From assembly GCF_017814945.1 (NCBI RefSeq), contig NZ_JAGIPX010000035.1, forward strand, positions 20,404-84,403: a stretch of 64,000 nucleotides of DNA. The letters run 5' to 3'. Positions 1 to 7,436 of the stretch are shown one piece after another. This stretch comes from Paraburkholderia sp. LEh10 (GTDB taxonomy: Bacteria; Pseudomonadota; Gammaproteobacteria; Burkholderiales; Burkholderiaceae). The notes beneath the pieces are model-generated. The model had not been told where the DNA came from, searched no databases, and saw only the letters and a program-made list of their open reading frames with translations. The position numbers and the translations under genes were made by a program. Position 1 is the stretch's first letter, and the number at the start of each line of letters is the position of its first letter.

Positions 1-77
1 GATGGACGTGCCGAGCCCGGCCGCCGGCGTCGTCAAGGAACTGAAGGTCAAGGTCGGCGATACGGTGTCGGAAGGCA
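1..77 (+). repeat. 77-bp segment identical to lpdA bases 1885-1961
   Basis: Base-by-base reading shows that bases 1-77 (lipoyl-domain coding) match 1885-1961 in lpdA without a mismatch. After that the sequences diverge by scattered substitutions (ACGGTG here, AGCGTG there). The repeat probably extends further to the left, outside the window. Perfect identity, including silent positions, suggests recent duplication or gene conversion between the E2 and E3 lipoyl domains. Confidence 0.9.
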
Positions 78-1183
78 CGGTGATCGTGCTGTTGGAAGGC
101 GAAAGCGGCGGCGCGGCGGCCGCGCCCGCTCCGGCGCCTGCTGCCGCGAAGCATGAAGAAAAGCCGTCGGACGCGCCCGTCGCGCCGTCACCGGCCCCCG
201 CGCGTCCGTCCGCGCTCGCGCAGGCGCCCGTCATTCCGGCGGGCGAAGGCGGCGCGTATCGCGCGAGCCACGCGTCGCCGTCGGTGCGCAAGTTCGCGCG
301 CGAGTTGGGCGTCGATGTATCGCGCGTGCCGGGCACGGGTCCGAAGGGCCGTATTACGCAGGACGACGTCACCGCGTTCGTCAAGGGCGTGATGACGGGC
401 CAGCGCGGCGCGCCCGCGGCGGCTGCGCCCGCTGCCGCAGGCGGCGGCGAGCTTGGCCTGCTGCCGTGGCCGAAGGTCGACTTCACGAAGTTCGGCCCGA
501 TCGATCCGAAGCCGTTGTCGCGCATCAAGAAGATTTCCGGCGCGAACCTGCATCGCAACTGGGTGATGATCCCGCACGTCACGAACAACGATGAAGCGGA
601 TATCACGGAACTCGAAGCGTTGCGCGTGCAACTGAACAAGGAGCACGAAAAGGCGGGCGTGAAGTTCACGATGCTCGCGTTCGTGATCAAAGCCGTCGTC
701 GCGGCGCTGAAGAAGTTCCCGACGTTCAATGCGAGCCTCGATGGCGACAACCTCGTGTTCAAGCAGTACTACCACGTCGGTTTCGCTGCCGATACGCCGA
801 ACGGTCTCGTCGTCCCCGTGATCCGCGATGCGGACAAGAAGGGCCTCGTCGATATCGCGAAGGAAATGACGGAGCTGTCGAAGCTCGCGCGTGAAGGCAA
901 GCTCAAGCCCGATCAGATGCAGGGCGGCTGCTTCTCGATCTCGTCGCTCGGCGGCATTGGCGGCACGAACTTCACGCCGATCATCAACGCGCCGGAAGTC
1001 GCGATTCTCGGTCTGTCGCGCAGCGCGATGAAGCCGGTGTGGGACGGCAAGCAGTTCGTGCCGCGTCTGACGCTGCCGATGTCGCTGTCGTATGACCACC
1101 GCGTGATCGACGGTGCTGAGGCGGCGCGCTTCAATGCGTATCTCGGGTCGATTCTTGCCGATTTCCGGCGTGTGATTCTTTGA
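1..1183 (+). CDS. aceF: Pyruvate dehydrogenase E2 (dihydrolipoamide acetyltransferase), 5' truncated by window
   Basis: E2 core of the pyruvate dehydrogenase complex, which transfers the acetyl group from lipoyl-lysine to CoA. The window opens inside a lipoyl domain, of which only the last ~33 residues are present. An Ala/Pro-rich mobile linker follows, then a peripheral subunit-binding domain (about residues 91-124 of the visible part, ending PKGRITQDDV). The catalytic acetyltransferase domain runs from about 165 to 393 and carries the active-site motif DHRVIDG, with His366 and Asp370 in visible numbering. The gene lies just upstream of lpdA, as expected for a pdh operon (aceE is presumably off-window). 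The first 77 bases are identical to part of lpdA. Confidence 0.97.
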   Translation, partial: MDVPSPAAGVVKELKVKVGDTVSEGTVIVLLEGESGGAAAAPAPAPAAAKHEEKPSDAPVAPSPAPARPSALAQAPVIPAGEGGAYRASHASPSVRKFARELGVDVSRVPGTGPKGRITQDDVTAFVKGVMTGQRGAPAAAAPAAAGGGELGLLPWPKVDFTKFGPIDPKPLSRIKKISGANLHRNWVMIPHVTNNDEADITELEALRVQLNKEHEKAGVKFTMLAFVIKAVVAALKKFPTFNASLDGDNLVFKQYYHVGFAADTPNGLVVPVIRDADKKGLVDIAKEMTELSKLAREGKLKPDQMQGGCFSISSLGGIGGTNFTPIINAPEVAILGLSRSAMKPVWDGKQFVPRLTLPMSLSYDHRVIDGAEAARFNAYLGSILADFRRVIL

Positions 1184-1276
1184 TTGTTGAGGTTGTGTCG
1201 CTAGCGCTCGATGATCTCGTGGTTGATCTGGTCATTCGGGCGCTCTCGTTGAACCTGCTTTGTCGTCTCGCTTCAT

Positions 1277-1347
1277 GCGTCGCCCCTGTGCGGGGCGGCA
1301 CCTACTTTTCTTTGTCTTGCAAAGAAAAGTAAGCAAGAGAAAGCCGC
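1277..1347 (+). repeat. Copy 1 of hairpin-core intergenic repeat
   Basis: This 71-bp segment between aceF and lpdA begins GCGTCGCCCCTGTGCGGGGC and ends AAGCCGC. It contains a perfect 12-bp stem (1303-1314 with 1320-1331, TACTTTTCTTTG / CAAAGAAAAGTA) around a 5-nt loop. The same layout occurs at 21867-21935 (plus strand) and 22187-22255 (minus strand). The stem sequences differ between copies, but pairing is kept. It looks like a dispersed non-coding repeat. Whether it affects aceF-lpdA transcription is unknown; there is no U-tract. Confidence 0.85.
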
Positions 1348-1453
1348 GTCCCTGGCGGACGGCATTCAGCCTTCGCTTGTTCGCGGCGGGTCTTTGGAGC
1401 TAACGGTTTTCGCGACTCATCTTTCAACACGGTCAATAAGAGAAGGGGACACT

Positions 1454-3496
1454 ATGAGTCTCGTCGAAGTGAAGGTGCCGGACATCGGCGATTTCAAGGA
1501 CGTCGATGTCATCGAAGTCAATATCAAGCCGGGCGATACGATCGAAAAAGAGCAGTCGCTGATGACGCTCGAATCGGATAAGGCGTCCATGGAAGTGCCC
1601 AGCGATACGGCTGGCACGGTCAAGGAAGTCCGCGTCAAAGCCGGCGACAAGGTCTCACAGGGCACCGTCATCGCCGTCGTCGAAACGGCGGGCGAAGCCA
1701 AAGCCAGCCAGGAACCCGAGAAAGCCGCGCCGGCTCCCGCAGCGGGCGGCGGCGGCGTTCAGGAAATCAAGGTCCCCGATATCGGCGACTATAAGGATGT
1801 GCCCGTCATCGAAATCGCCGTGAAGGTCGGCGACCGCGTCGAGAAGGAGCAGTCGCTCGTCACGCTCGAATCGGACAAGGCGACGATGGACGTGCCGAGC
1901 CCGGCCGCCGGCGTCGTCAAGGAACTGAAGGTCAAGGTCGGCGATACGGTGTCGGAAGGCAGCGTGATCGTGCTGCTCGAAGGCGCAGGCGGCGCCGCGC
2001 CCGCTCCCGCGCCGAAGGCAGCCGCGCCGGCTCCCGCGCCTGCTGCGACGCCCGCGCCGCAAGCGGGCAGCTACGCCGGCTCCGCCGACATCGAATGCGA
2101 CATGCTCGTGCTCGGCGCGGGCCCCGGAGGCTACTCGGCCGCGTTCCGTTCCGCCGACCTCGGCATGAAGACCGTGCTCGTCGAGCGCTATTCGACGCTC
2201 GGCGGCGTGTGTCTGAACGTCGGCTGCATTCCGTCGAAGGCGCTGCTGCATACGGCGCTCGTCATCGACGAAGCGGAAGCGCTCGGCGCGCACGGTATTA
2301 CGTTCGGCAAGCCGCAGGTCGATCTCGACAAGCTGCGCGACTTCAAGTCGGGCGTCGTCAAGAAGCTGACGGGCGGACTCGCCGGCATGGCGAAGGCGCG
2401 CAAGGTCGAAGTCGTGACGGGCGTCGGCACGTTCGTCGATCCGAATCATATGGAAGTGCAGGGCGAAAGCGGCAAGAAGGTCGTCCGCTTCAAGCAGGCG
2501 ATTATCGCGGCCGGTTCGCAGGCCGTGAAGCTGCCGTTCATTCCTGAAGATCCGCGCGTCGTCGATTCGACGGGTGCGCTGGAACTGCCCCAGATTCCGA
2601 AGCGCATGCTCGTGATCGGCGGCGGCATCATCGGGTTGGAAATGGCGACCGTCTACGCGACGCTCGGCGCGCAGATCGACGTCGTCGAAATGCTCGACGG
2701 CCTGATGCTCGGCGCTGACCGCGATCTCGTGAAGGTCTGGGAGAAGTTCAACAGCGAGCGTTTCGCCAACGTCATGCTGAAGACGAAGACCACGGGCGCC
2801 GAAGCGAAGCCGGACGGCATCTACGTGTCGTTCGAAGGCGAGAAGGCGCCCGACGGGCCGCAGCGCTACGACCTCGTGCTGGTCGCCGTGGGCCGCAGCC
2901 CGAACGGCAACAAGATCGGCGCGGACAAGGCGGGCGTGGCCGTGACGGATCGCGGTTTCATCGAAGTCGACAAGCAGCAGCGCACCAACGTGCCGCACAT
3001 CTTCGCGATCGGCGATGTGATCGGTCAGCCGATGCTCGCGCACAAGGCCGTCCACGAAGGCCATGTCGCGGCGGAAGCGGCGCACGGCGAGAAGGCGTAC
3101 TTCGATGCGATGCAGATTCCGTCGGTGGCCTACACCGATCCGGAAGTTGCGTGGGCGGGCAAGACGGAAGACCAGTGCAAGGCCGAAGGCATCAAGTACG
3201 GCAAGGCCGTCTTCCCGTGGGCCGCTTCGGGCCGCGCGATCGCCAACGGCCGCGATGAGGGCTTTACGAAGCTGATCTTCGACGAAGAGACGCATCGCGT
3301 GATCGGCGGCGGCATCGTCGGTCTGAACGCGGGCGACCTGATCAGCGAAGTGTGTCTCGCAATCGAAATGGGCGCGGACGCAACGGATATCGGCAAGACC
3401 ATTCATCCGCATCCGACGCTCGGCGAATCGATCGGCATGGCCGCTGAACTGTACGAAGGCGTCTGTACCGACCTGCCGCCTCAAAAGAAGAAGTAA
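1454..3496 (+). CDS. lpdA: Dihydrolipoamide dehydrogenase (E3) with two N-terminal lipoyl domains
   Basis: FAD-dependent E3 of the pyruvate dehydrogenase complex; it reoxidises dihydrolipoamide and reduces NAD+. The protein has 680 residues. Lipoyl domain 1 covers ~1-78 with lipoyl-lysine K43 in ESDKAS, and lipoyl domain 2 covers ~102-177 with K142 in ESDKAT. An Ala/Pro linker follows to ~210, then the flavoprotein core with the GAGPGG dinucleotide motif at ~221, redox disulfide C253-C258 in CLNVGC, a second nucleotide site at ~390, and the His653/Glu658 dyad in HPHPTLGE. The start at 1454 is chosen because GAGAAGGGG lies just upstream; an in-frame start 60 bp earlier lacks such a site. Free-standing E3 proteins are ~470 aa. 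One N-terminal lipoyl domain is known in related bacteria; two are less usual. Confidence 0.97.
   Translation: MSLVEVKVPDIGDFKDVDVIEVNIKPGDTIEKEQSLMTLESDKASMEVPSDTAGTVKEVRVKAGDKVSQGTVIAVVETAGEAKASQEPEKAAPAPAAGGGGVQEIKVPDIGDYKDVPVIEIAVKVGDRVEKEQSLVTLESDKATMDVPSPAAGVVKELKVKVGDTVSEGSVIVLLEGAGGAAPAPAPKAAAPAPAPAATPAPQAGSYAGSADIECDMLVLGAGPGGYSAAFRSADLGMKTVLVERYSTLGGVCLNVGCIPSKALLHTALVIDEAEALGAHGITFGKPQVDLDKLRDFKSGVVKKLTGGLAGMAKARKVEVVTGVGTFVDPNHMEVQGESGKKVVRFKQAIIAAGSQAVKLPFIPEDPRVVDSTGALELPQIPKRMLVIGGGIIGLEMATVYATLGAQIDVVEMLDGLMLGADRDLVKVWEKFNSERFANVMLKTKTTGAEAKPDGIYVSFEGEKAPDGPQRYDLVLVAVGRSPNGNKIGADKAGVAVTDRGFIEVDKQQRTNVPHIFAIGDVIGQPMLAHKAVHEGHVAAEAAHGEKAYFDAMQIPSVAYTDPEVAWAGKTEDQCKAEGIKYGKAVFPWAASGRAIANGRDEGFTKLIFDEETHRVIGGGIVGLNAGDLISEVCLAIEMGADATDIGKTIHPHPTLGESIGMAAELYEGVCTDLPPQKKK
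1885..1961 (+). repeat. lpdA partner of the 77-bp identical segment
   Basis: This stretch encodes the second half of lipoyl domain 2 of LpdA and is identical to window bases 1-77 of aceF. See that entry for the interpretation as recent duplication or conversion. Confidence 0.9.
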
Positions 3497-3546
3497 GACG
3501 CGGGCGGCGCGGGCTCACGCCGCTTTGCAAGCCAGGCATATGACGA

Positions 3547-3581
3547 CGGCGCGCCCCTCGGAAGAAGGGCGCGCCGTTTTT
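3547..3581 (+). terminator. Rho-independent terminator after lpdA
   Basis: A perfect 10-bp GC stem (CGGCGCGCCC at 3547-3556 with GGGCGCGCCG at 3567-3576) encloses a 10-nt loop and is followed by TTTTT. It ends the aceF-lpdA transcription unit about 50 bp past the lpdA stop. Confidence 0.85.
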
Positions 3582-3652
3582 CGTGGATGCCGCGACTGTC
3601 TCTGCTGCCGCTGCGCACGTCGCAGACATGCATGGACGGGAAACGAACGGCC

Positions 3653-3677
3653 AAAAAAAATCCCGGCCGGAGCCGGG
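3653..3677 (-). terminator. Rho-independent terminator downstream of the phasin gene
   Basis: Read on the minus strand, CCCGGC-TCCG-GCCGGG forms a 6-bp stem with a tetraloop, followed at once by A and eight T residues. It lies about 180 bp beyond the phasin stop and faces the lpdA terminator, so the two units end convergently. Confidence 0.75.
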
Positions 3678-3858
3678 CAAACGATACGCTGTTTAACGTA
3701 TCGGAGCGTCTGGCCGCCTGGTCGCCGAAGCGTTGACCACGCGGCTCTGTTCAGTTCCGCCAGTCACTTCGACAGTGCATCTCGCGGCTGCGCTGGCGGA
3801 TGATGGGGCATCCGTCGGCGCAGGTGAAGCCCGATCCGTTGAAACCGTTGCGTTATTC

Positions 3859-4443
3859 TTAGACAGTTGCCTTCTTGGCCGAAGCTGCCGTGCGCGAAGC
3901 TTGTGCTGCAGCTTGCGAAGCGGCCTTCGATGCAGCCGTTGCAGCCGCGTTGAAGTTGCTTTCAGCGATTTCGACAGCCTGCTTCGTTGCCTTGTGAACC
4001 GTTTCGTACGTCGTGTTCGCAGCCGTGATAGCCGACTTGATCACGGCGACAGCCGTTTCCGAACCAGCCGGTGCGTTCTTCGCGACGTTCTCGACGAGCG
4101 CCTGCACCTTCTTGTTCTGCTCTTCGTATTGAGCTTCAGCAACGCGTGCGAATTCAGCTTGCGTAGCCGATGCGATTTCGTACAGGTGACGGCCATACGA
4201 CAGAACCTTTTCTGCCACCGGCTGCGTCAGGCTGGCTTGCAGCGCGAGCAGTTCTTGCGCGTCCTTCACCGACAGCGCGCGTTGTGCGTTTTCCTGGCTT
4301 TCCGCAATCGTCGACTTGACGACTTGCAGATTCAGTTCGACCAGCTTCTCGACGCCTTCGAATGCCTTCGAGGTCAGGCCGAACAGCGTTTCGAGGTTGG
4401 CCTTCTGCGCTGCGGCGAATTGCTCAGGGGTCAGCAGAGTCAT
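3859..4443 (-). CDS. phaP: Phasin family protein (PHA granule-associated)
   Basis: Phasins are small amphipathic proteins that coat polyhydroxyalkanoate granules and control their size and number. The 194-residue product starts MTLLTPEQFAAAQKANLETL, typical of the beta-proteobacterial phasin (Phasin_2) family. It is mostly predicted helix, has no Cys, no signal peptide and no membrane segment, and ends in an Ala/Lys-rich tail (~150-194) that could contact granules or nucleoid DNA. The start is supported by CCAGGAG 6-9 nt upstream on the minus strand. The gene is monocistronic, with its own promoter and terminator. Assignment to the family is secure; which phasin paralogue it is cannot be told from one locus. 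Confidence 0.93.
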   Translation of the reverse strand: MTLLTPEQFAAAQKANLETLFGLTSKAFEGVEKLVELNLQVVKSTIAESQENAQRALSVKDAQELLALQASLTQPVAEKVLSYGRHLYEIASATQAEFARVAEAQYEEQNKKVQALVENVAKNAPAGSETAVAVIKSAITAANTTYETVHKATKQAVEIAESNFNAAATAASKAASQAAAQASRTAASAKKATV

Positions 4444-4525
4444 GTTTACGCTCCTGGATTTCCGGCCCGTCTAACGCGGACCGAGTTGGGTTTGGACAAC
4501 ATCGGATTCGCTGGTACGCAGTGCA

Positions 4526-4541
4526 TTGTGCGTCGCAGCAA
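4526..4541 (+). promoter_or_regulatory. Candidate operator half of an inverted pair flanking the phaP promoter
   Basis: TTGTGCGTCGCAGCAA here and the reverse complement of 4585-4600 (TTGTGCGTTGCACCAA) match at 14 of 16 positions. This copy sits at or just after the predicted transcription start; the other lies 7 bp upstream of the -35 box. The placement fits a repressor such as the PHA-responsive regulator PhaR, but the regulator is inferred. Confidence 0.45.
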
Positions 4542-4549
4542 CGGTTCCC

Positions 4550-4577
4550 ATTTTAGGACGGCTCTGATGGAAGTCAA
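4550..4577 (-). promoter_or_regulatory. Sigma-70-type promoter of the phasin gene
   Basis: On the minus strand TTGACT (4577-4572) is followed after a 16-bp spacer by TAAAAT (4555-4550), giving a predicted start near 4543 and a ~100-nt leader to the phaP ATG. A 16-mer and its near-identical inverted partner bracket this promoter at 4526-4541 and 4585-4600. Confidence 0.6.
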
Positions 4578-4584
4578 GAACTAT

Positions 4585-4600
4585 TTGGTGCAACGCACAA
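4585..4600 (-). promoter_or_regulatory. Candidate operator, second copy upstream of the phaP -35
   Basis: The plus strand reads TTGGTGCAACGCACAA, the inverted partner of the 4526 site with two mismatches. It lies directly upstream of the -35 box of the phasin promoter. The identity of the regulator is inferred only. Confidence 0.45.
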
Positions 4601-5205
4601 CAGATGGAAATCTCCGAGAAAACAATAGGTTATGTAGTATTTATGACATTGCCATGAAGCGAGTGCACATAGGGGTTTGCACGGATGTAGTGCGGCATAA
4701 ACCTCGCTCTCCGAGGCGGGGCAAGGCGCTGGCGTGCCAACGGCGCGTTTCTGGTCAAAAAGGTAAAATTCTTAGGTAAACCGAAAACCGTAGCGGAACG
4801 TTAAAACTCCATCCCGGTCCAACGCGCGACGTGCTGCTTCGCAGTCGTTGCTTAAAAGCCGACCGACCCGATGTGCGTGAAACGTACTTCGTGCGGCCGG
4901 ACTCACGTTCCGGAACGCGCGCGGGCCAATCGTCTTACCACTGTGCGCGACCGTACTTCCCCTCATCAAGTTTGTGCTGAACATGCCGATATGCTGAACG
5001 AGTGAAAGCCATTCAGTGATACGGCGATGGCAACCTGCCGGCGCATCATTGGGATTTTCGATGATGTATGTGCAAGCTATTGCCTTTTCTCAATCGGGCG
5101 TGACAACTCGGTTTAAGTAAGGGTGATAAGTGCTTAATATTGCTAATTTTTAACGGTTTTACTACACTTGCGGACAACTCTCTCGCCGCTCCAACCAGAA
5201 CACTA

Positions 5206-6366
5206 ATGAAAACCGACATGTTTTCGTCACTGAAAGTGATGCAGGGCGCGGCGCTTAGCACCGCTCTGTCGGTGGCTGCCTCGGTGGTCATCGCAGCGGC
5301 TTTTGCCGCACCGGCCGACGCGTTCGCCGCATCGGCGACGGCTCCCGCCAAGTCGGCGAAAGCCGGCAAGAAATCGTCGAAGAAGGCTGCTGACACCGAG
5401 AAAGTGTCCAGCAAGTCGTCGGCGAAGGCCACCGCCAAGGACGACGACGAACCGCGCGCCGTCTCGAAGAAACGCCGCGTCTCGTACACCGCGAGCGGGC
5501 GCCATCACACGGCGGTGCGCCGCGTCGCGTTCGAGCCGCGTCAGCCGTCCGTCGGCACGGCGTTTGGCCTGCATGAAAGCCCCGATGTGCTGGCGCTGCG
5601 TTCGAGCGTCGCGTACGTCGTCGACCAGAACACGTCCGAGTCGCTGTTCGACAAGAACTCGCGCGCGGTCGTCCCCATCGCTTCGATCACCAAGCTGATG
5701 ACGGCGATGGTCGTGCTGGACTCGAAGGCGGCGATGACGGAGCAGATCGAAGTCACGGACGAAGACCGCGATTACGAGAAGAACACCGGCTCGCGTCTGT
5801 CGGTCGGTTCGGTGCTTTCACGTGAAGACATGCTGCACATCGCGCTGATGGCGTCGGAAAACCGCGCGGCGGCAGCGCTGTCGCGCTACTTCCCGGGCGG
5901 CCGTCCCGCATTCATGGCCGCGATGAACGCAAAGGCGAAGGCGCTCGGCATGAGCGACACGCACTTCGAGAACCCGACGGGCCTCACGAGCCAGAACGTC
6001 TCGAGCGCGCGCGATCTGGTGAAGATGGTCAACGCAGCGTATCAGTACCCGCTGATCCGCAAGTTCTCGACCGATCGTAGCTACGAGGTCTATACGGGCA
6101 AGCGCACGATCGCGTACAACAGCACGAATGCGCTGGTGCGCAATTCGAGCTGGGACATCGGTCTGCAGAAGACGGGCTTCATCAACGAAGCCGGCGAGTG
6201 CCTCGTGATGCAGGCGACGATCCACGATCGTCCGATGATCATGGTGCTGCTCGATTCGGCGGGCAAGTATTCCCGCTTCGCCGACGCGCAACGTCTGCGT
6301 ACGTGGATCGACAACGGTGGCGAGCAGCGCATCACGAGCGCGGACGCCAACGGCGCGGGCACCTGA
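5206..6366 (+). CDS. pbpG: D-alanyl-D-alanine endopeptidase (PBP7/8 family, S11)
   Basis: Periplasmic low-molecular-weight penicillin-binding protein of family S11 that cleaves peptidoglycan cross-links. The 386-residue product begins with a signal peptide (residues 1 to ~42; hydrophobic core 16-36, then ADAFA). A Lys/Ser/Ala-rich, highly charged segment follows (~43-110), then the penicillin-binding domain. All three active-site motifs are present: S160-I-T-K163, S217-E-N219 and K322-T-G324. The start at 5206 is chosen because it gives a proper signal peptide; an earlier in-frame start at 5140 would bury it. A terminator follows directly. The basic linker is longer than in the Escherichia coli homologue and may bind the wall or polyanions (inference). 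Confidence 0.93.
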   Translation: MKTDMFSSLKVMQGAALSTALSVAASVVIAAAFAAPADAFAASATAPAKSAKAGKKSSKKAADTEKVSSKSSAKATAKDDDEPRAVSKKRRVSYTASGRHHTAVRRVAFEPRQPSVGTAFGLHESPDVLALRSSVAYVVDQNTSESLFDKNSRAVVPIASITKLMTAMVVLDSKAAMTEQIEVTDEDRDYEKNTGSRLSVGSVLSREDMLHIALMASENRAAAALSRYFPGGRPAFMAAMNAKAKALGMSDTHFENPTGLTSQNVSSARDLVKMVNAAYQYPLIRKFSTDRSYEVYTGKRTIAYNSTNALVRNSSWDIGLQKTGFINEAGECLVMQATIHDRPMIMVLLDSAGKYSRFADAQRLRTWIDNGGEQRITSADANGAGT

Positions 6367-6393
6367 GCCGGCAATCTCCCGGCAACAAAGAAA

Positions 6394-6417
6394 AGCCCCG
6401 CGTCGCGGGGCTTTTTT
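6394..6417 (+). terminator. Terminator between pbpG and the IclR gene (bidirectional)
   Basis: AGCCCCGC / GCGGGGCT forms an 8-bp stem followed by TTTTTT on the plus strand; on the minus strand it ends in TTTTC. It can serve both pbpG and the convergent regulator. Confidence 0.85.
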
Positions 6418-6437
6418 ATAGCGCGCGGCGTTGCGCG

Positions 6438-7247
6438 CTATGCCGTCTGCGCGGACGACGAAGCCGCCTGTTGCGCTTGCGGGTGATAGCCGAGCGATTC
6501 GGAAATCACCAGCGCCGTCTTGCTCAACTGACCGAGCCACGAATCCTGCAGGCGGTCGGCGGGCGCCGACAGCGACAGGCCAGCCACCAGCCTGCCCGTA
6601 TCGTCGTAGATGCCCGCAGCGATGCAGCGCACACCCAGCTCGAGCTCTTCGTTGTCGCGCGCGCACGACTGCTGGCGCACGTGGGACAGTTCGCGTTCGA
6701 GCTTCGCGAGATCGGTGATGCTGTTCTGCGTATGGCCCGAGAGGCCTGTGCGGGTCGCGTAGGCGCGCACGCGGGTCGATTCGTCGGCGGCGAGGAAGAG
6801 TTTGCCCACCGATGTCAGATGCAGCGGCGCCCGGCCGCCGATCGCACGCACGACCTGCATGCCGGAGCGTTCGGAGTAGGCACGCTCGATATAGACAATC
6901 TCATCGCCTTGCCGCACCGACAGGTTCACGGTCTGGCCCGTCAGCCGATGCAGTTCGCGCATCGGCATCAGCGCCGCGTCGCGCACCGACAGCCGCGCCT
7001 TGACCAGATTGCCGAGTTCCAGCAGCCGCATGCCGAGCCGGTACGTGCCGGGGTCCGAGCGATCGACGAGACGGCACGTCACCATGTCGTTCAGAATGCG
7101 GTGGGCGGTGGATGGATGGAGGTCAGTGCGCTGCGCTAGTTCCTTCAGGCTGACGGGGTCGCTGTGCGCGGCAAGCGCATCCAGCAGGCGCATCATTCGC
7201 TCGATCACTTGGATCGAGGTTTTTGGGTCCGGGTTCGTGTCGCTCAT
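6438..7247 (-). CDS. IclR-family transcriptional regulator
   Basis: A 269-residue IclR-type DNA-binding regulator. The N-terminal winged helix-turn-helix (~12-75) includes SLKELAQRTDLHPSTAHRIL. The C-terminal IclR effector-binding domain (~85-255) includes the conserved GRAPLHLTSVGKLFLA and ELELGVRCIAAGIYD segments. The open frame extends far upstream through the lut genes, but the start at 7247 gives the family's normal length. No strong Shine-Dalgarno is visible. The gene is divergent from lutA with a 189-bp gap, so it probably controls lactate oxidation in response to a small carboxylate (inference). B. subtilis uses a GntR-type LutR instead. Confidence 0.9.
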   Translation of the reverse strand: MSDTNPDPKTSIQVIERMMRLLDALAAHSDPVSLKELAQRTDLHPSTAHRILNDMVTCRLVDRSDPGTYRLGMRLLELGNLVKARLSVRDAALMPMRELHRLTGQTVNLSVRQGDEIVYIERAYSERSGMQVVRAIGGRAPLHLTSVGKLFLAADESTRVRAYATRTGLSGHTQNSITDLAKLERELSHVRQQSCARDNEELELGVRCIAAGIYDDTGRLVAGLSLSAPADRLQDSWLGQLSKTALVISESLGYHPQAQQAASSSAQTA

Positions 7248-7436
7248 AAGACTAAACGGTTGACGCGTCAAACAGCGGAAGATTGATTGTATCTCGTATT
7301 GTGAAAAAAGCGAACGCCGTTCGAAATGGTCATCGGATCCGGATATTGCGGGGTTCATTGCGCGTAAGGATGGTTGCGCGTTGGTATTACGCCTCAAACA
7401 GCGGATAATCAGGGACGTTTCCCCGGAGGAACACTC

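Larger units (their letters stand above)
3497..3858. other. Convergent intergenic region lpdA / phaP
   Basis: This 362-bp gap between two convergent genes holds the two oppositely oriented terminators listed separately. Open frames here have no recognisable protein similarity or ribosome-binding site. I see nothing else in it. Confidence 0.6.
4444..5205. other. Divergent intergenic region phaP / pbpG
   Basis: This 762-bp region is visibly more AT-rich than its neighbours, especially around 4560-4670 and 5050-5200. The phaP promoter and candidate operators occupy the left part. I find no convincing gene in the rest: the open frames that cross it lack ribosome-binding sites and recognisable domains. 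The AT-rich stretch at ~5110-5160 probably carries the pbpG promoter, but I cannot fix its -35 and -10. Confidence 0.5.

Noticed and set aside
1184..1453. Separate gene between aceF and lpdA
   Set aside because: Only the hairpin repeat and the lpdA leader are present; no credible coding frame.
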